From AP-15 sp963845735 (GTDB lineage: Bacteria; Pseudomonadota; Alphaproteobacteria; ATCC43930; CGMCC-115725): 64,000 bases of DNA. A program made the translations under genes and the position numbers. Position 1 is the first letter of the stretch. Each line of letters opens with the position of its first letter. The stretch is from contig CAWJTR010000001.1 in assembly GCA_963845735.1 (NCBI GenBank), positions 496,001 to 560,000 of the forward strand. The letters are read 5' to 3'. The notes under the pieces were generated by a model. That model searched no databases. It was not told the DNA's origin and saw only the letters and a program-made list of their open reading frames with translations. Below, one piece after another: positions 9,139 through 17,529 of this stretch.

Positions 9139-10400
9139 CAGGTCGTTCGCTGGTTGCCAGCCCGACCACCAGCCGCTGCTATCTCGGCGGCAGCCGCGTC
9201 GGATGGGGGCGCCGTTTCCGGCATGACGAGGGCGAGCACAGCAAAGGCAATCGCCGCCGACGGCGCCGGAGGTCAGAAACGCCGCCGAATAGCCGAAATG
9301 ATCGACGATCAGCCCGGCGGCGAGCCCGCTCGCCGAGGCGCCGATCCCTTGCGCGGTGGCCACCGCTCCTTGCGCCACATTGTAGCGCCCGGTGCCGCGC
9401 ATCAAATCGGCCAGGACCAGCGGGGTAATCGCGCCGAAGATCCCGGCGCCGATCCCGTCGAGCAATTGCACTCCGATCAGCCAGACGCTGCTGTTCGAGA
9501 GGGTATAAAGCACGGCGCGCACCGGCAGAATACCAAACCCGATCAGCAGGATCGGCTTGCGCCCCCAGGTGATCCGCGTTCCGTCCGACGAACAGCGCGA
9601 TCGGCAGCATGATCATCTGCGCGGCGATGATGCAGGCCGACATCATCGCCGTCGCCCATTCCTTGTGTATAAGCGCCAGCTTTTGCCCGACCAGCGGCAG
9701 CAGCGGCGCATTGGCGAAGTGGAACAGCATGGCGCAGCCGGCATAAAGCAGCAGCGGGCGGCAAGTCAGCAACATCCGGAGACCCGACGGGTGCGGCTCG
9801 CCGTCATGCTCCTGCTCGCCGCCCCGCGCCTGAACATGGTCGATGGCGCCGGCCGGGATCGACAGCACGGCGATACCGGCGAGCGCGGCAAAAAATGGGA
9901 CGAGCAGAAAGACCGCGCGCTGCGACAAAGCCCAGCCGACGAAACCCGCAGCAGCGGCGATCGCGACATTTCCGCCATGATCGAAGGCTGAATTGCGGCC
10001 CATCCGGCGAGCCAGCGCAGCGCGCGGGTAGAGCCCCAGGGTCAATGCCGCGACCGCCGGGCCGAACACGTCGCCGACGATCGCGATCAGGCAGTTGGCG
10101 ATCATCACCGGCCAGAATATGGGCGCCGCATAGATCGTAACCGCCCCGGCCGATAGCACCATAAGCGCGGCCACGATCAATGCCCGCTTGGCCTGGGTGA
10201 CGTCGATCAATCCGCCGATCGGGGTTTGTACAGCGAGGCCGAGCAACCCGCCCACGGCTGGTCACCAGCCCGACCGCCGATTGGCTCCAGTGCTGTTGGG
10301 TGACCAAAAACACGTTCAGATAAGGGCCGAGCGCGCCGCGCACATCGGCCAGCAGAAAATTCAGCGCGTCGAGCGAGATCGGGTTGAAGCCGCGGCGCAA
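9138..10400 (-). CDS. Major facilitator superfamily transporter (three frame breaks)
   Basis: About 420 residues. It begins at TTG 10400 (a stop lies just upstream) with NFLLADVRGALGPYLNVFLV, typical of MFS proteins that start with an amphipathic first helix. About 12 hydrophobic segments follow; GGLIDVTQAKR is the A-like loop motif. Conserved sequence crosses frames near 10258, 9580 and 9257. Its TGA overlaps the start of the next transporter, so the two are translationally coupled. It is divergent from the dioxygenase gene. Substrate unknown. Confidence 0.75.
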
Positions 10401-10463
10401 GGCTCAAGCCTAGGCGGGGTTTTTCATGGTATTGGTCGGGCGGGAGCCACAAGGAGGATGCCG

Positions 10464-11401
10464 ATGCCGCGCAACACGACCGAAGACGACATCACCGCCG
10501 AGGTGCTGCAGCGCTTCGAGCAGACGCCCGATCCGCGGCTCAGGGAGATAATGCTGAGCCTCATCGGGCATCTGCACGCCTTCGTCAAGGAGGTCAACCT
10601 GACCGAGGCGGAGTGGTTCCAGGCGATCGAGATCCTGACCAAGGCCGGCCACTTGTCCGGCGACAAGCGCCAGGAATTCATCCTGTTCTCCGATACCTTG
10701 GGCGTGTCGATGGTGGTCGATCTGCTGAGCCACCGCAAACCCGACGGGGCCACCGAGTTCGACCGTGTTCGGGCCGTTCCATCGCCAGAATGCGCCCGAG
10801 CTGCCGTGGGGCGGCAACATCGCCCATCTCGATAAAAAGGGCGCGCCGACCCTGGTCAGCGGCCGGGTGCTCGATCTCGATGGAAGGCCGATCGCCGGCG
10901 CATTGCTCGATGTTTGGCAGGCGCAGACCAGCGGCCTGTATGATTCTCAGGACCCGAACCTGCATGAGCTGCACATGCGCGGCAAGTTTCATACCGACGC
11001 CGAGGGCCGCTACCTCGTGCGCACCGTATTGCCGGTCAATTATCCGATCCCATCCGACGGCCCGGTCGGCGCGATGCTCCAGCGCCACCGGCCGTCATCC
11101 GTGGCGCCCGGCGCATATCCATTTCGTCGTCTCGGCCGAGGGTTACGAGCCGGTGACGACGCACATCTTCGACCGCACCGACGAATATCTGGGCAGCGAC
11201 GCGGTGTTCGCGGTCAAGGACTCGCTGATCTGCGACTTTGTCCGACACGACAGCCCCGACGCGGAGGCCCGGGGGCTCGGCATCGACCGGCCCTATTACA
11301 CCACCCAGTTCGATTTCCGGCTGAAACCTGCGGCCGCGGGCGGCCCGGACATGCTCGACGCCCAGCGCCGGCTCGCAGCCCTGGGCGCTGCCGCGGAATA
11401 A
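10464..11401 (+). CDS. Intradiol ring-cleavage dioxygenase, catechol/hydroxyquinol type (two frame breaks)
   Basis: About 310 residues with the catechol-dioxygenase N-terminal helical domain (10464-10770), then the intradiol beta core: DVWQAQTSGLYD, the tyrosine ligand region PVNYPIPSDGPVG, the histidine pair in RPAHIHF, and TTHIFDRTDEYLGSD. These include the Fe(III) Tyr/His ligands. It would open an ortho-diol aromatic ring. Frames break near 10765 and 11093. ATG 10464 is chosen because AGGAGG at 10452-10457 gives proper spacing. Catechol versus hydroxyquinol cannot be decided. Confidence 0.8.
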
Positions 11402-11468
11402 TTCATCATCCTTGTGAGGCCGCGTTCATCCCAACTAGACTTCGCCGCAATCGGCCATGGAGGAATGA

Positions 11469-12118
11469 ATGCCCGAAGCGACGCCAGGCGGAACCGACAT
11501 CTTCGAAATACTGCACACGACGCGGGCAATGCGGCGGCTCAAGCCCGACCCGGTGCCCGACGATTTGATCCGCAAAATCCTGCTGGCCGGACAGGCGGCG
11601 GCTAATGGGGGCAACACCCAGCGCTGGCGTTTCCTGGTGCTGAAAAATCATCCCGGCAAAAAAGTCGTGCAGAGCTATTACAAGAAGCTGTTCGACGAGG
11701 TCGTCGGGCCGCGCTACCGCAACAGCTCGCCGCCGCCCGGATCGGATCAGGCGCGGCAACTGCGTCAGATGGGCGGTCGAACCAGTACCTGACCGACCAT
11801 TACCATGAGGCGCCGGTGTGGATCGTCGCCTGCCTCGAAGGCGAGAATCCGGGATACTCGTCCGGTGCGTCGATCTATCCGGCGGTACAGAATATGCTGC
11901 TGGCGGCGCGCGCGCTCGGGCTCGGCTCGACCCTGACAACCCGGCATATCGGTTACGCGAAGGAGTGCGACGAAGCAATGGGCATCCCGCCCGGCTTTCA
12001 CTCTTACGCCATCCTGCCGATCGGCTATCCGATAGGGCGTTTCGGCCCGGTCGGCCGTGGCCCGCTGTCCGAAATCGTCTATCTCGACGGGTGGGGCAAA
12101 GCCTATCCGGGCATCTGA
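11469..12118 (+). CDS. Nitroreductase-family flavoprotein (one frame break)
   Basis: About 216 residues. The N-terminal TTRAMRRLKPDPVPDDLI and GGNTQRWRF are FMN-binding nitroreductase signatures; the C-terminal half (SIYPAVQNMLLAARALGLGS) continues in another frame after a break near 11775. The start ATG 11469 follows GGAGGAAT. It sits between a ring-cleavage dioxygenase and a CMD-family gene, so a role in aromatic or nitroaromatic conversion is a reasonable inference. Confidence 0.75.
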
Positions 12119-12134
12119 TCAGAGGGAGGAAATC

Positions 12135-12683
12135 ATGCCTAGAATCGCCCCGGTCACCGGCAAGGCCGACGTGCCGGCCGAGCATCACGCCGTTGTCGAC
12201 GACGTGGTCAAGGTCTTCGGCGGCGTGCGCGGCCCGTTCAGTATCATGCTGCACAGCCCGCCTTTAGCGGAGCGGGTGCTGCCGTTGGTGACCTTCTTCC
12301 GCGAAGGCAGCGTGGTCGACGGCAGGCTGCGCTCGCACGCCATCCTCGCCTCGGTGCGCGAGAAGGAGGCCGCCTACGTCTGGGCCGCCCAGGTCGGGGC
12401 CGCGCGCCGGGCCGGCGTGCCCGAGGCGACGATCGATCTGTTGCGCGCCAAGGGCGATCCCTCCGGGCTTCCCGCCGACGAGCGCGATATCATCAACTAC
12501 ACACGCCAGCTGATCCGCACCAACAAGGTCGATCCGGCGCTGTTCGACCGGCTAAAGGACCGCCACGGCGTGCAGTGGATGGTCGAGCTGACCGGGGCGG
12601 CGAATTATTTCGCGTTCCTCTCCGGCATGGTCAACGCGTTCGAAGTTGCGGCACCGCCCGACGGCGACAAACTCCCGAGCTGA
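12135..12683 (+). CDS. Carboxymuconolactone decarboxylase (CMD/AhpD-like) family protein
   Basis: A 182-residue helical protein with the CMD family core (RLRSHAILASVREKEAAYVWAAQ). The usual AhpD Cys-x-x-Cys pair is absent, so this is the non-peroxidase type. An excellent ribosome site (GAGGGAGGA, 12122-12130) fixes ATG 12135. It is next to dioxygenase and nitroreductase genes on the same strand, probably one operon. It is intact and ends 29 bp before cobB. Confidence 0.75.
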   Translation: MPRIAPVTGKADVPAEHHAVVDDVVKVFGGVRGPFSIMLHSPPLAERVLPLVTFFREGSVVDGRLRSHAILASVREKEAAYVWAAQVGAARRAGVPEATIDLLRAKGDPSGLPADERDIINYTRQLIRTNKVDPALFDRLKDRHGVQWMVELTGAANYFAFLSGMVNAFEVAAPPDGDKLPS

Positions 12684-12712
12684 TCCGGTCGGGGCCTCAG
12701 GCCCGCGAGCGT

Positions 12713-14068
12713 ATGCAAGCCCGCGGGCTGATCCTCGCCGCCCCGGCTTCCGGGAGCGGCAAGACCCTGGTGACGGCGGGCCTGTTGCGGCATTTGCGCC
12801 GGCGCGGCGTGCGCGTCGCCGCGGCCAAAGCTGGGCCCGATTTCATCGATCCGACCTTTCACGCGCTCGCCAGCGGCGCGCCATGCATCAATCTCGATCC
12901 GTGGGCAATGCGGCCGGAGACCCTTGCCGGGCTCGTCGCCGGGTTGGAAGCCGCAGCCGAGATCGTATTGTGCGAAGGCGTCATGGGCCTGTTCGACGGC
13001 ACGGGGGCCGACGGCGAGGCGGGCTCGACCGCTGAACTCGCCCAGTTGACCGGCTGGCCGGTCGTGCTGGTCGTCGACGCCCGCGGGCAGGGAGCCTCGG
13101 TCGCCGCTTTGCTGCGCGGCTTTGCCGACCACCGGCCCGAGCTACCGCTCGCCGGTGTTGTCTTCAACCGCGTCGGAAGCGAACGGCATCGTGCAGTGCT
13201 CGCCGGGGCGGTTATGCGGCATCTTCCCGACCTCGCCGTAACAGGCGCGCTTGCCGCCGACCCGGCATTGGCGCTGCCGTCGCGCCATCTCGGCCTGATC
13301 CCGGCCGGCGAGATCGGCGAGGCCGAGAGGGTCATCGAGCGCGCCGCAGAACAGGTCGGCGCCTCCCTCGATATCGATCGGCTGCTGGCTCTGGCTCGGC
13401 CCTCGACACTCTCCCGCGAGGCCGTGACCCCCGGCATCCCGCCGCTCGGCCGTCGCATCGCCGTAGCGCGCGACGACGCCTTCTGCTTCATCTATCCGGC
13501 ATTACTCGATGGATGGCGGCGTCATGGCGCCGATCTTACCTTCTTCTCGCCGCTCGCCGATGAGGCGCCCGACCCCGCCGCCGACGCGGTCTATCTGCCC
13601 GGCGGCTATCCCGAATTGTGGGCCGGCCGCATCGCCGCCGCCGATATCTTTTTCGCCGGCCTGCGCCGGGCTGCGGCAGGCAGAAAACCGATCTACGGCG
13701 AATGCGGCGGCTACATGGTCCTCGGCGAGGCGCTGATCGACGCCGATGGGCACAGCCACTCGATGGCGGGGCTGTTGCCGGTGGTTTGCAGCTTTGCCGA
13801 ACGCCGCTTGTCGCTCGGCTATCGCTGCGCGACGCTGCTCGCCGACGGACCGCTCGGCCGCACTGATTCGGGCTTTCGCGGCCACGAATTCCACTACGCG
13901 ACAATTGCCCAACAGGAAAGTGGCGAGCGGCTATGGTCAATTACCGACGCCGCCGGAACCGATCTCGGCATGTCCGGGTTGCGGCGAGGCTCGGTCTTCG
14001 GCTCCTTCCTCCATCTGATCGATCGGTCGGATCAACGCGTGGCCCCGACACGGACGAGTATGCTGTAA
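12713..14068 (+). CDS. cobB: Cobyrinate a,c-diamide synthase
   Basis: A 451-residue glutamine-dependent amidotransferase that amidates the a and c carboxylates of (hydrogeno)byrinate. The P-loop APASGSGKT is at residues 10-18; an AdoCbi-type DRxF-like core (AKAGPDFIDPTFH) follows. The C-terminal class I-like glutaminase domain has its nucleophile in GECGGYM (Cys331). No other cob gene lies in the window. Start ATG 12713 is placed just before the P-loop strand, as in the family. Intact. Confidence 0.9.
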   Translation: MQARGLILAAPASGSGKTLVTAGLLRHLRRRGVRVAAAKAGPDFIDPTFHALASGAPCINLDPWAMRPETLAGLVAGLEAAAEIVLCEGVMGLFDGTGADGEAGSTAELAQLTGWPVVLVVDARGQGASVAALLRGFADHRPELPLAGVVFNRVGSERHRAVLAGAVMRHLPDLAVTGALAADPALALPSRHLGLIPAGEIGEAERVIERAAEQVGASLDIDRLLALARPSTLSREAVTPGIPPLGRRIAVARDDAFCFIYPALLDGWRRHGADLTFFSPLADEAPDPAADAVYLPGGYPELWAGRIAAADIFFAGLRRAAAGRKPIYGECGGYMVLGEALIDADGHSHSMAGLLPVVCSFAERRLSLGYRCATLLADGPLGRTDSGFRGHEFHYATIAQQESGERLWSITDAAGTDLGMSGLRRGSVFGSFLHLIDRSDQRVAPTRTSML

Positions 14069-14224
14069 CCGGCTCGACCCAGTTTTCCGATCTGCTATAA
14101 ACGGCGCCGTTAGGTCGAAGTGACAGCGTTGGGTTGCAGATCCAGTCGCCACGAATTTTTCGATGCGGTAGCCGGCCGACGAGATGTGTTTTAGAGCAGT
14201 CGTTTAGTTGGGTTTGACGAGGCG

Positions 14225-15004
14225 ATGATCAACTGGTTTGCCAACCCGGCGCGCTTCATGCGGCTTAGCGCAAGGGCGTTGCCGTGGTGCGGCTGGTCGA
14301 CGGTCGTCGTGCTCGCAATCGGGATCTATTTGGCCCTGGTAGTGGCGCCGCCGGACTACCAGCAAGGCGACGCGGCACGCATCATGTACGTCCACGTCCC
14401 GGCCGCGTGGATGGCCCTCTCGATCTATCTGTTTATTGCCGTTGGGAGTGGTGTCGCGTTCGTCTGGCGGCATCCGCTGGCTGAAATCGCGGCGCGCGCC
14501 TCGGCGCCGATCGGCGCCGCTTTCACCTTTGTGTGCCTGACCACAGGATCGCTCTGGGGTCGCCCGATGTGGGGCGCATGGTGGGTGTGGGATGCCAGAC
14601 TGACTTCGGTGTTGGTGCTCTTCTTTCTTTATCTTGGCTATATCGCGCTGGTGAACGGTTTCGATGACCCGACCCGCGGCGGCAGGGCCGGTTCGATCTT
14701 AGCGCTGGTCGGCGTGGTCAATCTGCCGATCATCAAATTCTCGGTCGATTGGTGGAACACTTTGCACCAGCCGGCGAGCGTGCTGCGCTTCGGCAAGCCG
14801 ACGATTGCGCTATCGATGCTGATGCCGCTGCTGATCATGGCGGCGGGTTTTATGCTCTTGTTCGCAACGTTGCTGATGCTGCGCATGCGCACAGCGTTGA
14901 ACGAGCGCAAGGCTCTGGCGCTGCGCCTCAGCGGTGCTATCGCGCCGAGATCCGTCCGACCCCGGGCGGAAGGCGCAGGATCGGCGCGCCCGGTGCTGCG
15001 CTGA
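14225..15004 (+). CDS. ccmC: Heme exporter / heme-handling membrane protein CcmC
   Basis: A 259-residue protein of six membrane helices that presents heme to CcmE in cytochrome c maturation system I. The tryptophan-rich heme motif WGAWWVWDARLTS lies at about residues 116-128, with flanking heme-ligand histidines at His57 (YVHVP) and His181 (TLHQPAS). The C-terminal tail after residue 240 is hydrophilic and poorly conserved. It starts the ccmC-D-E-G run; ccmA and ccmB are not in the window. Confidence 0.93.
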   Translation: MINWFANPARFMRLSARALPWCGWSTVVVLAIGIYLALVVAPPDYQQGDAARIMYVHVPAAWMALSIYLFIAVGSGVAFVWRHPLAEIAARASAPIGAAFTFVCLTTGSLWGRPMWGAWWVWDARLTSVLVLFFLYLGYIALVNGFDDPTRGGRAGSILALVGVVNLPIIKFSVDWWNTLHQPASVLRFGKPTIALSMLMPLLIMAAGFMLLFATLLMLRMRTALNERKALALRLSGAIAPRSVRPRAEGAGSARPVLR

Positions 15005-15015
15005 AGAGACCGGCG

Positions 15016-15186
15016 GTGACCAATATCGGTGCTTTTTTGGCGATGGGCGGCTACGCCGTCTTTGTGTGGCCGGCCTATGGCCTGACCCTTGTCGTGCTCG
15101 GCGGATTGGCGCTGCATTCCTGGCGGCGCTATCGGCAGAGCGTCCGCACCCTCGAACAGCTGCAGCGGCAAATCGAGATCCGGTGA
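15016..15186 (+). CDS. ccmD: Heme exporter protein CcmD (small membrane subunit)
   Basis: A 56-residue protein with one membrane helix (FLAMGGYAVFVWPAYGLT, the CcmD hallmark) and a basic cytosolic tail (HSWRRYRQS). GTG 15016 is the likely start, 11 bp after ccmC. The TGA overlaps the ccmE ATG. CcmD holds the CcmABC complex and helps release holo-CcmE. Confidence 0.85.
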   Translation: MTNIGAFLAMGGYAVFVWPAYGLTLVVLGGLALHSWRRYRQSVRTLEQLQRQIEIR

Positions 15187-15677
15187 TGACCCGCAAGCAG
15201 CAGCGGCTGGGCTTGCTGGCGCTCGGCATGGCGGCGCTCGCCGGGGCGACCGCGCTGGTCCTCAGCGCTTTCAGCAGCAACCTGGTGTTTTTCTACAGCC
15301 CGAGCGATCTGAGGACGCAGGCGCTGGCATCCGACCGCCTGATGCGGATCGGCGGGCTCGTCGAGAGGCAGAGTGTGTCGCATTCGGCGGACGGGCACAC
15401 GGTTTCGTTCCGCATCACCGACGGCAAGACGGACATCGCCGTGGTCTATCGCGGCATCCTGCCCGATCTGTTCCGCGAGGGGCAGGGGGTCGTCGCCGAA
15501 GGAAGGCTGGAGCCGGGCGACGTCTTCGCCGCCTCGACCGTTCTCGCCAAGCATGATGAGAAATACATGCCGCGCGAAGTCGTCGACGCGCTGAAGAAAA
15601 GTGGGCATTGGCAGGAAGGCGCGGCATCCGATGAGGCTGCTGCTCCGTTGAAGGCCGCTGTCACCGGCGGGCGTTAG
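15186..15677 (+). CDS. ccmE: Periplasmic heme chaperone CcmE
   Basis: A 163-residue protein with an N-terminal signal anchor (about residues 8-30) and an OB-fold periplasmic domain. The covalent heme-binding motif HxxxY is present as His123-Asp-Glu-Lys-Tyr127. ATG 15186 overlaps the ccmD stop. Heme is received from CcmC and passed to CcmF. The flexible C-terminal tail is short, as usual. Confidence 0.93.
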   Translation: MTRKQQRLGLLALGMAALAGATALVLSAFSSNLVFFYSPSDLRTQALASDRLMRIGGLVERQSVSHSADGHTVSFRITDGKTDIAVVYRGILPDLFREGQGVVAEGRLEPGDVFAASTVLAKHDEKYMPREVVDALKKSGHWQEGAASDEAAAPLKAAVTGGR

Positions 15678-15693
15678 CTTCCGGTCGGCGGAG

Positions 15694-16257
15694 ATGGTAC
15701 GCAAGCTCGCTTTTCTGCTGCCGGCGGCGCTGTTCGCGGTGTTGCTCGTGGCCTTTGCGATGGGCCTAAACCACGACCCGCAGCTTTTGCCGTCGGCGCT
15801 GATCAATCGGCCCGCCCCGGATTTCGCGCTGCCCGGCCTCTACGACCCTGCGCACGGCTTGTCACGCAAGGATCTCGGCGGCGGGGTCACACTGATCAAC
15901 TTTTTCGCCTCGTGGTGCGCCCCGTGCCGCGAAGAACAGGCGGCGCTGTCGGCGCTGGCGCATCGTCCCGATGTTACCCTCGACGGCATCGCCTATAAGG
16001 ACAAGCCTGCGGATTCGCGCCGGTTCCTCGACGAACTCGGTAATCCATTCAGCCGCGTCGCCGTCGATCGTGACGGCGCCACCGCGATAAACTTCGGGGT
16101 TTACGGGGTGCCGGAAACCTATGTCGTCGACCGCACCGGCCATATCCGATACCGCCAGGTCGGTCCGTTGAGCTCCGAGGATATCGAGCAGAAGATTTTG
16201 CCGATGATCGCCCGGATTACGGCGTCCGCTGGCTTGCCCGAGACGGCGGCGCGGTAA
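15694..16257 (+). CDS. ccmG: Thiol:disulfide interchange protein CcmG/DsbE
   Basis: A 187-residue thioredoxin-fold protein anchored by an N-terminal helix (residues 5-23). The active site WCAPC is at 74-78 and the cis-proline loop is YGVPETY. It reduces apocytochrome c haem-binding cysteines in the periplasm. It directly follows ccmE; the ccmF gene that often lies between ccmE and ccmG is absent here. It ends 6 bp from the convergent odhB stop. Confidence 0.9.
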   Translation: MVRKLAFLLPAALFAVLLVAFAMGLNHDPQLLPSALINRPAPDFALPGLYDPAHGLSRKDLGGGVTLINFFASWCAPCREEQAALSALAHRPDVTLDGIAYKDKPADSRRFLDELGNPFSRVAVDRDGATAINFGVYGVPETYVVDRTGHIRYRQVGPLSSEDIEQKILPMIARITASAGLPETAAR

Positions 16258-16263
16258 GCGGCT

Positions 16264-17525
16264 TCAGATATCGAACAGCAGACGCGACGGGTCCTCGACA
16301 CATTCCTTGATGCGCACGAGAAAGGCTACCGCCTCGCGGCCGTCGACGATTCGATGATCGTAGGACAGCGCCACATACATCATCGGCCGGATCTCGATCT
16401 TGTCGCCTGCCGCGACCGGCCGCCTTTCGATCTTGTGCATTCCGAGGATGCCGGATTGCGGCGGATTGAGGATCGGCGTCGACAACAAAGACCCATAGAC
16501 CCCGCCATTCGAGATCGTAAACGTGCCGCCGGAAAGGTCCTCGATCGATAGTTTGCCGTCACGCGCCTTGTGGCCGAGCGCCGCGATCGTCTTTTCGATC
16601 TCGGCAAAGCTCATCCGATCGGCGTCGCGCAGCACCGGCACGACGAGCCCTTGCTCGAGGCCGACCGCGACCCCGATGTCGTAATGGTTCTTGTAGACGA
16701 TGTCGTCGCCGTCGATCTCGGCGTTGACCCCGGGAATTTCCTTCAGTGCGACGATCGCCGCCTTGACGAAGATCGACATGAAGCCAAGGCGAACGCCGTG
16801 TTTTTTCTCAAAGGCCTCGCGCCAGCGCTCGCGCAGCGCGATCGTCTGGCCCATGTCGATTTCATTGAAGGTGGTCAGCATTGCCGCGGTGTTTTGCGCC
16901 GCCTTAAGGCGCTCGGCGATCCGCCGTCTCAGGCGCGTCATCCGCACCCGAACCTCGCGCTCCGCCGAGGCAGCGGCGGGTAAGGGCAGGGCAGGGGTCG
17001 GCGGCGAAGCCGGCTCCGGGCGCGCCAGCGCTTCGATCACATCGGCTTTGCTGATCCGTCCGCCCGGGCCCGTGGGCGCGATCGTCGCGGCGTCAAGCCC
17101 GCTCTCGACAATCAACTTTCGCACCGCTGGGCCCGAGCGTTCGAGCGCTCGCTGCCCCTCACCCTCCCGCTGCGCGGATCCGACATCTCGTCCGCCGCTT
17201 CGCGGCTCCGTCGATTGCGGACCTGCGGGTCCCTCCCTCGCCGGGCGAGCGGGGAGGGGGCTGGGGGGAGGGCTGCTGCCGCCACCACACCCTCGCTGAT
17301 GCGGCCGAGCACGGCGCCGACCGGTAGATTGGCTCCTTCCTCGGCCAGAATTTCGGCGAGCGTCCCGGCCGCGGGCGCCGGCACTTCCAACGTCACCTTG
17401 TCGGTTTCGAGTTCGACGACGGGCTCGTCGACGGCAACGGCCTCGCCGGGACGCTTCAGCCATTTCGCCACGGTCGCCTCGGTCACCGACTCGCCGAGGT
17501 TGGGCACTTTGATCTCGGCGGTCAT
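16264..17525 (-). CDS. odhB: Dihydrolipoyllysine succinyltransferase, E2 of 2-oxoglutarate dehydrogenase (one frame break)
   Basis: E2 component that moves the succinyl group to CoA. The lipoyl domain is at the N-terminus (VPNLGESVTEATVAKWLK, lipoyl lysine in ETDKVTLEV). The E3-binding domain (AVRKLIVESGLD, GPGGRISKADV) and the catalytic acetyltransferase domain (LSYDHRIVDGREAV, His/Asp) follow. Between lipoyl and E3-binding domains the linker is a palindromic repeat (17150-17285), and the frame breaks at its edge near 17275, in a G-rich run. Start ATG 17525, 4 bp after sucA. Confidence 0.9.
17150..17285. repeat. Palindromic interspersed repeat inserted within odhB
   Basis: About 130 bp of C/G-run sequence with dyad structure: outer arms CCCTCACCCTCCCGCT and the opposing GAGCGGGGAGGGGGCTGGG, and inner hairpins (GCCGCTTCGCGGC at about 17190, GGACC-TGC-GGGTCC at about 17218). 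This is the kind of element usually found between genes in alphaproteobacteria. Here it is translated as part of the E2 linker (SPLPARPAREGPAGPQ onwards), comparable in idea to Rickettsia palindromic elements inside genes. Confidence 0.6.
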
Positions 17526-17529
17526 CCGC

